Both the position numbers and the translations under genes were made by a program. A DNA stretch of 43,683 nucleotides from Candidatus Krumholzibacteriia bacterium (GTDB lineage Bacteria; Krumholzibacteriota; Krumholzibacteriia; JAJRXK01): the NCBI GenBank assembly GCA_029932915.1, contig JAOZPE010000024.1, positions 1 through 43,683 on the forward strand. The letters run 5' to 3'. Below, one piece after another: positions 33,087-41,700 of the stretch (positions are counted from its first letter, which is position 1; the number at the start of each line of letters is the position of its first letter). The notes below the pieces were generated by a model that saw only the letters and a program-made list of their open reading frames with translations, was not told the origin of the DNA and did not search any database.

Positions 33087-35333
33087 CTAAGCCCGAAAGG
33101 TCCAGCGAAGCTTCACCACGAGCTGGTCGTCGATCGGACGCAGGTAGTTGGGACGGTCGCTCAGATCCGAACGCAACCAGCCGCGGTTCCACACGAGGTA
33201 GAGATCCTTGCCCGGTTGGATCGTCCAGCGCAAGCGCGTGTTGATACCCAAGGTACGCGACGGGGAATCGTACTGGAGATTGAGCGAGAGCAGCAGGTCG
33301 GGATCGAAGGCGTAGGTGGTATTGAGGAGATACAGACGCTCGGTGAAATCGCCTTCGGGAAGTCTTCCCTCATCGAGTTCCCCGGAGAGTTCGAAGCGAA
33401 GGTGCCCCTCGCCGACGGTGGCGTTGGCGAAGACCTCCACCTGGGTGAGATGCCCGGTATAGAACTCCCCGAACCACACCGTGCTGCCCACGCGCCAGGG
33501 GCGGCTGCGTGAACTCTGTGCCTCCACCCGGTAGCGGGTGAAATGATAGTCTCCAGCGGGAATGATCACCCCGTCGGAGACCTCGAAATCCTCGTACAGG
33601 CTCTCGTACTGTGGAACCCAGTTGGCCTCGACGTGCTCACCCGACTCCAGCTCGATGTTGATCGGGGCGGTGAACACCCGCCACGACTCGACGTGCCCGT
33701 CGAGATTCTCCACGTAGGTCACGAAGGTCTCGAAGAACCATTGCCGGATCCAGGACAGCGCAGGCGCGGTCGGCCGGGGCTGGAAAGCGCCTCCACCCTG
33801 GACCCAACGCGTCCCGGGCCGGGGCAGGAAACCCAGCGCCGGATCCATTTCACGCCCGAATTGTTTGTAGATGAAGAAGAGGTCCCAGAGGTCGTTGGGA
33901 TAGTCCAGTTTGAGGCCCCAGCCGGCCGGGCGGCCCGAGGTCTCCGTCGTGGAGGTGAACGAGCCCCAGGCGCCGAAGGAGAGGTTCTTGTCTCCCTGGA
34001 AGGTGGACGTCCTCCACCGCACATCGGCCCCCATGAGGGTGTTGTCCCCTTCACCGCTGGGGTCTCCGTTGGTGGCGATCATGCCCATGGTCCAGTGTTC
34101 ACCCGCGTCGTAGGTGAAGCGCCCGGCGAAGAGATTGGTCGAGCGGGTCTGCTCGGTGGAACCCATCACCGTGTCCAGGGCTCCGATGTTCCAATGTCCC
34201 GCCCGGCCCAACACCTTCACGCCCACGTCGATGGGCACTTCCTCCCCAGCATAGAGACCGATCCGACGTGAGAAGAAGGGAATGAAATCGGCGTTCAGGC
34301 CCGAGCCGAAGGTGAACAGGCTCGATCCCTCCAGGAAGAACGCGCGCTTCTCCGGGTAGAACAGCGGAAATCGGGTGATGTTGATGCGACGGGTGTCCAC
34401 GTCGGTCTCGGCGAAGTCGGTATTCACCGTGAGCACCCCGGTCAGATTCGAGGTGAGATTGTAGGTTACGTCGCCGCCGACATCGCCGGTGGTCACCCGC
34501 TCGACTCCGTTCACCCCACCCTCACCGCGCACCAGTCCGTAGGGGCTCACCGAAAGACCGAGGCCCTGGCGCAACTCCCCGACTCCTTCGAGGAAGCCCG
34601 CCCGGCGGAAGTCTGACAACCTGGAGTCGAGAGTCGTCCCACTCCAACGCAGCACCATGCGGTTGCGGGCCACTCTGCGCTCGACGTTGAAGCCCCAACG
34701 GTCGAGATCGCGGGTGAAGCGCAGGGTCTGCGAGGGAATCACGAACTCGGCAGTCCAACCGTCCTTCACCCTTCGGGTGCGAACGTTCCAGATGCCGTCC
34801 CAGTTCGTGGACATGTCCTCCGAATTGGAGATGAGCCCGTCCTGGCGTGCGCCGGCTGCATTCGTGCGGAAGAAGTAGCCCGTGCGCTGGTCCCCGAAGG
34901 TGTCCAGGACGAAGGCGACGGTGTCGTCCCCCCAGATGTTGCCGTCGCGCGACATGGTGTGGACGGCGATGGCGCCCGGGTCGGGATCGTGACAGTACAC
35001 GCCCAGGTACAGGTTCTTCGCATCGACCAGGACACGGATCTCGGTGGTGAAGGGAGTCGGCTCGCCCGGATGCGGATCCTGCTGGGTGAGATCCTCGATG
35101 AGGCCGGCGTGTCGCCAGGCATCTTCGTCCAGGCGGCCGTCGATGTGGATCTCCCCGCTGAAACGCCCCGCGGTCACCACCGGTGTGGCCGGCGCCGGTG
35201 GTGCTGTCTGGGCCGCCACGGCCGCCTTCACCAGGACGATGGGCCCCATCAGAGCCAGGAGCAGGGAGAACGCAATCGCGGGCATGAAGGCCGCCGCCTT
35301 GGCCGTCCGGTCACGAGATCTGTCACCACACAT
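33087..35333 (-). CDS. DUF5916 outer-membrane protein with N-terminal CBM9-like domain
   Basis: The ATG at 35333 gives 748 residues with a signal sequence (FMPAIAFSLLLALMGPIVLVKAAVAAQ); the open frame to 35447 runs through promoter DNA. Residues about 50-210 are a CBM9-like domain (IHIDGRLDEDAWRHAG, LYLGVYCHDPDP, DDTVAFVLDTFGDQRTGYFF). The rest is the DUF5916 region (SPYGLVRGEGG, TVNTDFAETDVDTRRINITRFPLFYPEKRAFFLEG) and a beta-barrel-like end (VVKLRWTFRA). The family is common in Bacteroidota and relatives, often near transporters or peptidases; a role in binding or uptake of glycans or peptides is only suspected. It is divergent from the next plus-strand gene. Confidence 0.85.
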   Translation of the reverse strand: MCGDRSRDRTAKAAAFMPAIAFSLLLALMGPIVLVKAAVAAQTAPPAPATPVVTAGRFSGEIHIDGRLDEDAWRHAGLIEDLTQQDPHPGEPTPFTTEIRVLVDAKNLYLGVYCHDPDPGAIAVHTMSRDGNIWGDDTVAFVLDTFGDQRTGYFFRTNAAGARQDGLISNSEDMSTNWDGIWNVRTRRVKDGWTAEFVIPSQTLRFTRDLDRWGFNVERRVARNRMVLRWSGTTLDSRLSDFRRAGFLEGVGELRQGLGLSVSPYGLVRGEGGVNGVERVTTGDVGGDVTYNLTSNLTGVLTVNTDFAETDVDTRRINITRFPLFYPEKRAFFLEGSSLFTFGSGLNADFIPFFSRRIGLYAGEEVPIDVGVKVLGRAGHWNIGALDTVMGSTEQTRSTNLFAGRFTYDAGEHWTMGMIATNGDPSGEGDNTLMGADVRWRTSTFQGDKNLSFGAWGSFTSTTETSGRPAGWGLKLDYPNDLWDLFFIYKQFGREMDPALGFLPRPGTRWVQGGGAFQPRPTAPALSWIRQWFFETFVTYVENLDGHVESWRVFTAPINIELESGEHVEANWVPQYESLYEDFEVSDGVIIPAGDYHFTRYRVEAQSSRSRPWRVGSTVWFGEFYTGHLTQVEVFANATVGEGHLRFELSGELDEGRLPEGDFTERLYLLNTTYAFDPDLLLSLNLQYDSPSRTLGINTRLRWTIQPGKDLYLVWNRGWLRSDLSDRPNYLRPIDDQLVVKLRWTFRA

Positions 35334-35641
35334 CGGTCGCTTTGCCTTCCTTCGGCCAGGGCGCCTCAGGCGAAGTTGGAGAACCGGCCACTTGGTGTCA
35401 AGTGTTGAACTTTCAAGGGGTTGACCGCATATCCGCAACCCGGCCACGGGCTCTCCTCTCCTCCCTCTCTCCGATTCGTTTGACCCCGAGCCCCGCCGAT
35501 GGTATCGGATAGGACCATGATCGGCTCGTCGGGGTGCGTTTCCCGCCTCTCCACTCCGACCCGGCTCCCCCGATCACGATCGGCCTGTGGTTTTCCCATT
35601 GCGGGCATCCCGGACTACTCGAACAAGGAGCCAGAAGTTTC
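35334..35641. other. 308-bp intergenic region with divergent signals
   Basis: No gene is seen. On the minus strand TTGACA at 35396-35401 with CAACTT 17 bp further is a weak promoter candidate for the DUF5916 gene, and the imperfect palindrome TTGAACTTTCAA (35405-35416) beside it could be an operator. Toward the plus strand only the AAGGAG before the DRR peptide is recognisable. Confidence 0.3.
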
Positions 35642-35851
35642 ATGAACACGGAAGTCGACGGACGGCAGCGGCCCGAGGATGGAGACCGGCGTCGAGGTGG
35701 AGATCGCCGACAGGGCGAAGACCGGCGCAAGGGAGAGGATCGCCGCAGGTCGAACGAGCCCTACGAGGGCGACGACCGGCGAAGCGGAGGAGACCGGCGC
35801 AAGAACCCCGACCGGCGCAGCGGAGAAGATCGCAGAGGCAAAGGCGCCTGA
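35642..35851 (+). CDS. small DRR-repeat charged protein
   Basis: The 69-residue ORF from 35642 is preceded by AAGGAG at a rather long spacing. The product is almost wholly built from the repeat G-x-DRR-x-G (GDRRRGGDRRQGEDRRKGEDRR, and again later), with no hydrophobic stretch. It is low-complexity and strongly charged with nearly balanced Arg and Asp/Glu, probably disordered. Similar G-x-DRR runs occur as tails or linkers in other bacterial proteins, but I know no function. An RNA-binding or condensate-type role is speculation. The start could also be the upstream ATG at 35534. It stands between the divergent DUF5916 gene and satD. Confidence 0.5.
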   Translation: MNTEVDGRQRPEDGDRRRGGDRRQGEDRRKGEDRRRSNEPYEGDDRRSGGDRRKNPDRRSGEDRRGKGA

Positions 35852-36033
35852 GGCCTTCGTTCCCCATGGGAGAGACGCCACTTCCACTCCCGCTCTTCCA
35901 TCCCTGCCCGTCGATGGAATGCCGTTGGCTTCACGCAAGTCCTGTGGCATAAGGGACGAAGCGCGATAGGGGAAAGCGGGAAGCGGCTGCGCTCGCGGGC
36001 CGGTTCCGATGGATCGTTCGGGAGAGCGGGATC

Positions 36034-36783
36034 ATGGAACCATCACCGAAGTACTACGCCGTGCTCACCGGCGACCTGGTGAAGTCGTCCCGTCTGAGTG
36101 CCCAGCAGAGCCGTGAGGCCATGGATCGCCTCGCTGCGGCGGTGAGCGATTTCACGGCCGTCTTCCCCGATGCGGTCCACGGTGAGATCGACACCTTCCG
36201 TCACGACAGTTGGCAACTCCTGCTGAACCGCCCCGAGCTCTGCCTGCGAGCCGCCACCTTCCTGCGTTGCTCCCTCAAGAGCCTCTCCACGGCCGGTCTG
36301 CACTACGACAGCCGAGTGTCCATCGGGCTGGGGGAGGTCGAAGAGATCTCCCCTCGCATCTCCGATTCGCGTGGAGCCGCCTTCGTGAGTTCGGGAAAGG
36401 GACTGGATGGGATGGAGGGAGGCGCCACCCTTGCCTTCTCCTCCCCTCTTCAATGGTTCCGCGGACAGAACGCCCTGCCCCGGGCCGTCGTTCCCCTCCT
36501 GGATGCACTCGTTCTCGAGTGGTCGCCAGGGGAATCGAGGGCCGTGGCTGGATCCCTGCTGGGATTCACCCAGGAGAGGATCGCCCACCAGTGGCCTCCC
36601 AAGGCCGACGGCCGGCCGATCAGCCGGCAGGCGGTCACCAAGACCTTGAAGCGGGCTCGCTGGCGTCTGGCCGAGGAGGCCCTGCAATGGGTCGAGGAGG
36701 AGATCGATCGAGCTCTTCGGTCCGAAGAGGCCCGAGGCGATATCGACTCCGAAGGGGGAGTCGAAGGCCAGGGTGGGTTCTGA
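36034..36783 (+). CDS. SatD-family protein with C-terminal helix-turn-helix
   Basis: The 249-residue protein opens with YYAVLTGDLVKSSRLS, the hallmark N-terminus of the SatD family, followed by a DTFRHDSWQ segment and RVSIGLGEV. The last third (about 168-216: SLLGFTQERIAHQW...ISRQAVTKTLKRARWRLAEEAL) looks like a DNA-binding helix-turn-helix. SatD was named in the Streptococcus mutans sat operon (secretion and acid tolerance); its biochemical role is unknown. SatD genes are often next to DUF3307 membrane-protein genes, as here. GGGAGAG lies 8 bases before the ATG. A palindromic repeat array sits between it and the DUF3307 gene, a plausible binding site. Confidence 0.8.
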   Translation: MEPSPKYYAVLTGDLVKSSRLSAQQSREAMDRLAAAVSDFTAVFPDAVHGEIDTFRHDSWQLLLNRPELCLRAATFLRCSLKSLSTAGLHYDSRVSIGLGEVEEISPRISDSRGAAFVSSGKGLDGMEGGATLAFSSPLQWFRGQNALPRAVVPLLDALVLEWSPGESRAVAGSLLGFTQERIAHQWPPKADGRPISRQAVTKTLKRARWRLAEEALQWVEEEIDRALRSEEARGDIDSEGGVEGQGGF

Positions 36784-36815
36784 GGGAGACGAGACCCCGG
36801 GCTGGACCCGAAGAA

Positions 36816-36910
36816 TGCAACCTCCAGGGGTTGCATCTGGGGTTTGCAACCCTCAGAGGTTGCATCTGGGATCTGCAACCCCTGGAGTTTGCATTTCGGC
36901 CTTGCGAACC
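36816..36910. repeat. 29-bp palindromic tandem repeat array between satD and the DUF3307 gene
   Basis: Three inverted repeats of the form TGCAACC-N6-GGTTGCA start at 36816, 36845 and 36874, exactly 29 bp apart (the third has GTTTGCA). A degenerate fourth half-site TGCGAACC begins at 36903, again in register. The spacers between palindromes start TCTGGG/TTTCGG. The array ends 30 bp before the DUF3307 ATG. The layout suggests a multi-site operator or a series of RNA hairpins. The units are contiguous, so this is not a CRISPR. Confidence 0.85.
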
Positions 36911-36939
36911 CCAGAACCCGCCGCACGAAGGGAAGATCG

Positions 36940-37635
36940 ATGACCCCGTGTTTCCTGCTTCTCGTCGCCGCCCATTGCATCGCCGATTTCCTCCTCCAGC
37001 CCGACCCCCTGATCGAGCGCAAGAGGGAGAAGCGGTTCCTGCTGCTGCACGGGATCATCCACGCCGCCGTCTCCTGGCTGGCGGTCCAGGCCTGGGGCAT
37101 CTGGCAGTTGCCCGTGTACGTCTTCGTGGTGCATACCGCCATCGATACGGTCAAACAACGCTACGACGACACGGCCTTGGCCTTCGTCGCCGACCAGACG
37201 GCACACCTCGTGAGTCTCTTCGCCCTGGCCTGGTGGGTCTCCCACTTCTCCAGCCAAGCGGCCACGACCGCCCCACTGGTCTCGAGGATCGTGATCACCG
37301 TGGGTGGCTTCGTCGCCACGGTCCAGGGTTCGGCCTTCCTCATCGGCAAGTTCACCCGAAGACTCCAGGAGGAGAACGACCTCGAACTCGGCGGTCTGCG
37401 GGGCGGAGGGAAGTGGATCGGTCAACTCGAACGCGCCTTGATCTTCGTCCTGGTCTTCCTCGGACAGCCCGCGGCCATCGGTTTCCTCGTCGCCGCCAAG
37501 TCGATCTTCAGGTTCGAAGAGGCGAAAAAGCAGGAACTGGCCGAATATATCCTCGTGGGCACCCTGCTGAGTTTCCTGCTGGCCATCACCCTGGCCTCGG
37601 CAACCCTGTGGGCCCTGAAGCAGTTTCCCCTCTAG
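36940..37635 (+). CDS. DUF3307 membrane protein
   Basis: The ATG at 36940 (AAGGG seven bases upstream) gives 231 residues; the open frame to 36844 reads through the repeat array. It opens LLLVAAHCIADFLLQPD, the signature of DUF3307, followed by KREKRFLLLHGIIHAAVSWL and VHTAIDTVKQRY. Six or so transmembrane helices are apparent, with a charged cytoplasmic loop (KFTRRLQEENDLELGGLRGGGKWIGQLERALIF) also typical of the family. Function is unknown. Families pair it with SatD; the conserved His and Asp in membrane segments hint at ion or metal handling, but that is inference. Pcm follows 33 bp downstream. Confidence 0.85.
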   Translation: MTPCFLLLVAAHCIADFLLQPDPLIERKREKRFLLLHGIIHAAVSWLAVQAWGIWQLPVYVFVVHTAIDTVKQRYDDTALAFVADQTAHLVSLFALAWWVSHFSSQAATTAPLVSRIVITVGGFVATVQGSAFLIGKFTRRLQEENDLELGGLRGGGKWIGQLERALIFVLVFLGQPAAIGFLVAAKSIFRFEEAKKQELAEYILVGTLLSFLLAITLASATLWALKQFPL

Positions 37636-37668
37636 CCCACTCGTTCCAACCACCGCCGGGAGGTCGTC

Positions 37669-38415
37669 ATGAACACCTTCCTCACCCGCTTGCGAAAGAT
37701 CTTCACCGCTTCGCTGACTGCGCTCTTCGCCCTTCCCCTGCTGTTGGGCAACCAGGCATCGTGGAAGGCCCAGCGTCTGGCCATGGTCGACAAGCAGATC
37801 ATCCGCCGGGGCATCGACGACCCGCGGGTGATCGAGGCCATGCGCGAAGTGCCGCGGCACCGCTTCCTTCCCCCTGAGTACCGCGCCCTGGCCTACGCGG
37901 ACGCGCCCCAGCCGATCGGCTACGGGCAGACCATCTCCCAGCCCTACATCGTGGCCTACATGACTCAGGAGCTCGACCTGAAGCCCCAGCACAAGCTCTT
38001 CGAGCTGGGAACCGGCTCGGGCTACCAGGCCGCCGTTGCCTCACGCCTGGTCGAAGAAGTGTACACGGTAGAGATCCACAAGCCCTTGGCCGAGCGCGCC
38101 AGAAAGACCCTGAAGGAACTCGGCTATGACAACGTGCACGTGCGGGCGGGCGATGGCTGGGCCGGTTGGCCCGAGGCAGCGCCCTTCGATCGCATCATCA
38201 TCACCGCAGCCGCGCCCGAGTTGCCGCAAACTTTGCTCGAACAGCTTCGCGTGGGAGGAAAGCTGCTGATGCCCCTCGGTGAAGCCGGTGGTTATCAGGA
38301 ACTGGTGCTGGTGGAGAAGACCCAGGAGGGAAAATACACCACCCACAAGCTCCTGCCGGTGCGCTTCGTTCCGGTCACCGGAGAACATCTGCACAATGAC
38401 CCGGAGCGCCGATGA
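37669..38415 (+). CDS. pcm: protein-L-isoaspartate O-methyltransferase, exported form
   Basis: The 248-residue protein shows the PCMT domain from about 39: REVPRHRFLPPE, GYGQTISQPYIVAYM (substrate loop, 87-95 region), SAM motif I ELGTGSGYQ (112-120) and the closing VRFVPVTGE. It methylates isoaspartyl residues so that damaged proteins can return to Asp. Unlike the cytoplasmic E. coli enzyme (208 residues), it has about 38 extra N-terminal residues with a basic then hydrophobic segment (RLRKIFTASLTALFALPLLLG), a signal peptide or anchor. The long start is supported by GGGAGG five bases upstream; the internal ATG at 37783 has no ribosome binding site. It would act in the periplasm, where its methyl donor supply is unclear. 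Confidence 0.88.
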   Translation: MNTFLTRLRKIFTASLTALFALPLLLGNQASWKAQRLAMVDKQIIRRGIDDPRVIEAMREVPRHRFLPPEYRALAYADAPQPIGYGQTISQPYIVAYMTQELDLKPQHKLFELGTGSGYQAAVASRLVEEVYTVEIHKPLAERARKTLKELGYDNVHVRAGDGWAGWPEAAPFDRIIITAAAPELPQTLLEQLRVGGKLLMPLGEAGGYQELVLVEKTQEGKYTTHKLLPVRFVPVTGEHLHNDPERR

Positions 38416-38440
38416 GCTGAGACGCCGATTGCCAGCTCAT
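38412..38440 (+). terminator. weak hairpin at the pcm stop
   Basis: ATGAGCT (38412-38418) pairs with AGCTCAT (38434-38440) across a 15-nt loop and overlaps the stop codon. There is no U tract, so termination is only possible. Confidence 0.3.
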
Positions 38441-38461
38441 GGCCGGTGCCACGACATCGGA

Positions 38462-38599
38462 CTACTTCCTCCTCCGGGCATTGCTTGACAAGAGCACTCC
38501 TGCACGAACCACCTTCATCGGATCACCGTCCTCGTCCAGTCCCATCTCCCAGTAAGGCCAGACTCGTTGACAGATCTCACTGCTCTCCGATACAGTCAT
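38462..38599 (-). CDS. small 45-residue ORF in the gap before the LVIVD gene (doubtful)
   Basis: A minus-strand ATG at 38599 opens a frame to TAG at 38462-38464. The peptide includes QRVWPYWEMGLDEDGDPM and ends NARRRK; it reads like protein rather than random frame (WPYW, DEDGD) but has no known family. The ribosome binding site is weak. It could be the remnant of a longer gene or a real small protein, and it overlaps the putative plus-strand promoter at 38567-38594. The rest of the 326-bp gap holds no other gene. Confidence 0.3.
   Translation of the reverse strand: MTVSESSEICQRVWPYWEMGLDEDGDPMKVVRAGVLLSSNARRRK
38567..38594 (+). promoter_or_regulatory. possible promoter for the LVIVD gene
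   Basis: A perfect -35 TTGACA (38567-38572) is followed after 16 bp by GATACA (38589-38594), a poor -10. It lies about 150 bp before the ATG at 38742. Confidence 0.3.
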
Positions 38600-38741
38600 G
38601 AACACCGTCACCCGTAAGTGGTACGGTCACGTCAACAACGGTCCTGTCCCGCCCCAAACGCCGCCATTCAGACTGAACAGGGCTTGCATTCCATCGAATG
38701 GCATACGCGCTCGACATTTCAGGAGGATGGAAGGAGAAGCC

Positions 38742-41700
38742 ATGCGCACACCGGGATCTTTAGTGCTCTGTCTAGGTCTCCTGCTCGGTCTTTGCAATGC
38801 CACGATCGCTTCCGCACAGCACTCTCTCACCGAGAACTTCAGTTCCACGAGTTTCGAAGATACGATTGCCACCACCGCGGACTGGAACACCGCTCTCGGT
38901 GAGTTGCGCATGGTTCCGTTTGAGCCCCATCTTCAAGGATGGTGCGACACCCCCGGTGACGGTCTGAACCTGGCGATCTCCGGAAACTGGATCTACATCG
39001 CCGACGGAAGCGCGGGGATTCAGGTGATCGACGTCACCGATGTCGAAAATCCGACGATCAGCGGCAGCTATGACACGCCGGGCACGGCCTGTGGGGTGGC
39101 GGTGACAGGAAACATCGCCGTGGTGGCCGACGGAAACAGTGGTCTTCGAGTTCTGGACATCGCCAATCCTGTCAGTCCGGTTTCCACCGGCACCTGCACT
39201 ACCTCCGGTTACGCCCGGGGAGTTGCCGTCGCAGGCGATCTCGCACTGGTCGCCGACGATGCCTCAGGTCTTCAGGTCATCGACATTTCCGATCCATCGA
39301 ATCCCGTGGTCAGTGGAACCTTCAATACCGTGGGCACGGCCTACGGGGTAGCTGTCAAGGGCGACCTCGCTTTCGTGGCCGATGGAGAAAACGGACTGCA
39401 GATCATCGACATCAGCGATTCCACCAGTCCATCCCTGGTGGGAGGCCTGGACACCCCAGGGCGGGCCCGGGATGTGGCGGTGGCCGGCGATCTCGCAGTG
39501 GTGGCCGACGGGAAATCCGGAACCCTGCAATTGATCGACATCACCGATCCCGCCTCTCCCTCTCTCTTGAGTGCCTACTCAACCCCTGGTCTGCCCCAGT
39601 CCGTTGTTCTGGCCGGCAACTTTGTGCTGGTGGCCGACCTGGACTCGGGTCTGCAGATGGTCGATATCACCAACCCCACGATCCCCTCGGCCATTCTCAG
39701 CGTGGACACGCCGGGAAGCGCATCGGGCATCGTCTTGGCCGGAGATGTGGCATTCGTGGCCGACGGTTATTCAGGAATGCAGACCATCGTGGTGCGCAAT
39801 CTCATTTCTCCGACATTGACCGAAAGTGGAAGTACTACGTTCATCGTAGAGACCATCGCAGTGGACGATAATCTCGCCGTCATCGGCACTCATAGTGATA
39901 TGTACCTCTACGACATCACTGACCCCACGAATCCCTCCTTCCTCGGTATGATCGAAGATGCATATCCAACAGATATCTCCATCGCCGGGGATATCGTTTT
40001 CATCACATCGGGAATTGGATTGAAAGCCATTGACATCAGTGATCCAGAACACCCGGTTCAAATCGGTTTCTGTGATACATCGTTCTACGCTGGAAGAATT
40101 GACGTGAGTGGTGATCTTGCTGTGGTCAATGTCGACAATCATGGTCTGTACCTCATCGATATCACGGATCCAAGCAACCCAGTGATCATCGGATCCATCC
40201 ATGGCACTTTTCTTGATCCGGACCTCGGTCTCCAGATCGAAGGCAATCTCCTCTACTGGGGCGAGACCAATTCGTTCGCCATCTACGATATCAAGGATCC
40301 AACCAATCCAATCTACGTCGGCAGCCACTCGACTCCGTCAGCTTGCAGAGATATCAGCGTCGATGGTGATCATGTATTCGTAACGGCCCACATATCTCTG
40401 TACGTGTTCGATGTCAGTGACCCATCCACTCCTGTTCTCGTCGGCAGCGTAGACGCTCCGCATAACCTCTTCGATGTCGCCATTTCAGGTGATCGCCTCT
40501 TTGCGTTGGCCCTCTATGGCGGTTTACAGGTCTTCGACATCTCCAACCCGGCCCTGCCGGTCCTCCTCGAGTCCAGCGCTGTCTCCGATGACAACCGCGA
40601 CTTCGGCCTCGCCGGCAACTTCGCTTTTGTCGCCCACTATGGCGTCGGATTGGATGTCTACCAGGTATTCCAGACCGAGGTCGTCTACGGATCGGACACC
40701 GGCGTCTCCCTGCCCATCGACGAAGCAGACGATCGGATCATCAGAGCCCGCCTGACAAGCTCGGAAACCCAGGGCCTGTCCTGGCAGCTCAGCGCCGACG
40801 GTGGAGTGAATTGGCAATCGTCAGCCCCCGACAATCAGTGGAGACTCTTCGCCTTTCCCGGTGACGACTTCCTGTGGAAGAGCGACCACACCTGGGCCCC
40901 GGGATTGAATCCCACGGTCTCGGAGTTGTCTCTTCAGTGGCTCAACGATTTCGGGCCCATCACCGCCATCGAGGACGTTCCCGACGATCAGGGGGGGTGG
41001 GTCTACCTGCATTTCACGCGTTCGGGCTACGACTTCGCCGAGGAAGATTCCATCCCGGTGGTGGGCTATGACATCTTCCAACGCGTCGACGCTTCCACGC
41101 AGACGCTCCTGAAATCGGAGACGACGCCGGCGACCACCGAACAGGAATGGATCACTCGCGAAGGAACACCGGCCTTCGCCATTCCCGGAGCCCGGACCTT
41201 CACATCCAACGGCGTTCTCTACACCGACGCTTTTCCCCAGGGAAGCTGGGCCCTGGTGGCCAGTGTCTTCGCCACCCAGAGCGAACACTATACGGTGAAG
41301 ATTCCCACTTCGGCCGACTCGACCTCGACAGGAATCGCGTGGAACACCTTCCTCGTGACCACCCACACCACCACTCCATCCATTTGGTTCGCCTGCCATC
41401 CCGACAGTGGCTACTCGGTGGACAACATCGCCCCCGGCGTGCCCCAGGGCGTCACCGCCGACTACGAAGCCACCGGCGTGACCCTCAACTGGGACGATGC
41501 ACCGGAATCCGATTTCCAGTTCTATCGGGTATATCGGAACACGGATCCAGAATTTGTGCCGACAATGGACGATCTCGTTCAGGAGATCGCGGTTTCGGAT
41601 TGGACCGATCCCGTCGAGAACCCCTGGCACTACTCCTACAAGATCACGACCGTCGACCACAGCGGGAATGAGAGCGAGGCCGCTTCACCGATGGAAGTCA

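Noticed and set aside
36816-36910. CRISPR array
   Set aside because: The 29-bp units are contiguous with no unique spacers, there are only three to four of them and no cas gene is nearby.
36210-37877. Plus-strand frame of 555 codons across satD, the repeat array and the DUF3307 gene
   Set aside because: It overlaps two recognised families in another frame and reads through the palindromic array; it has no family match.
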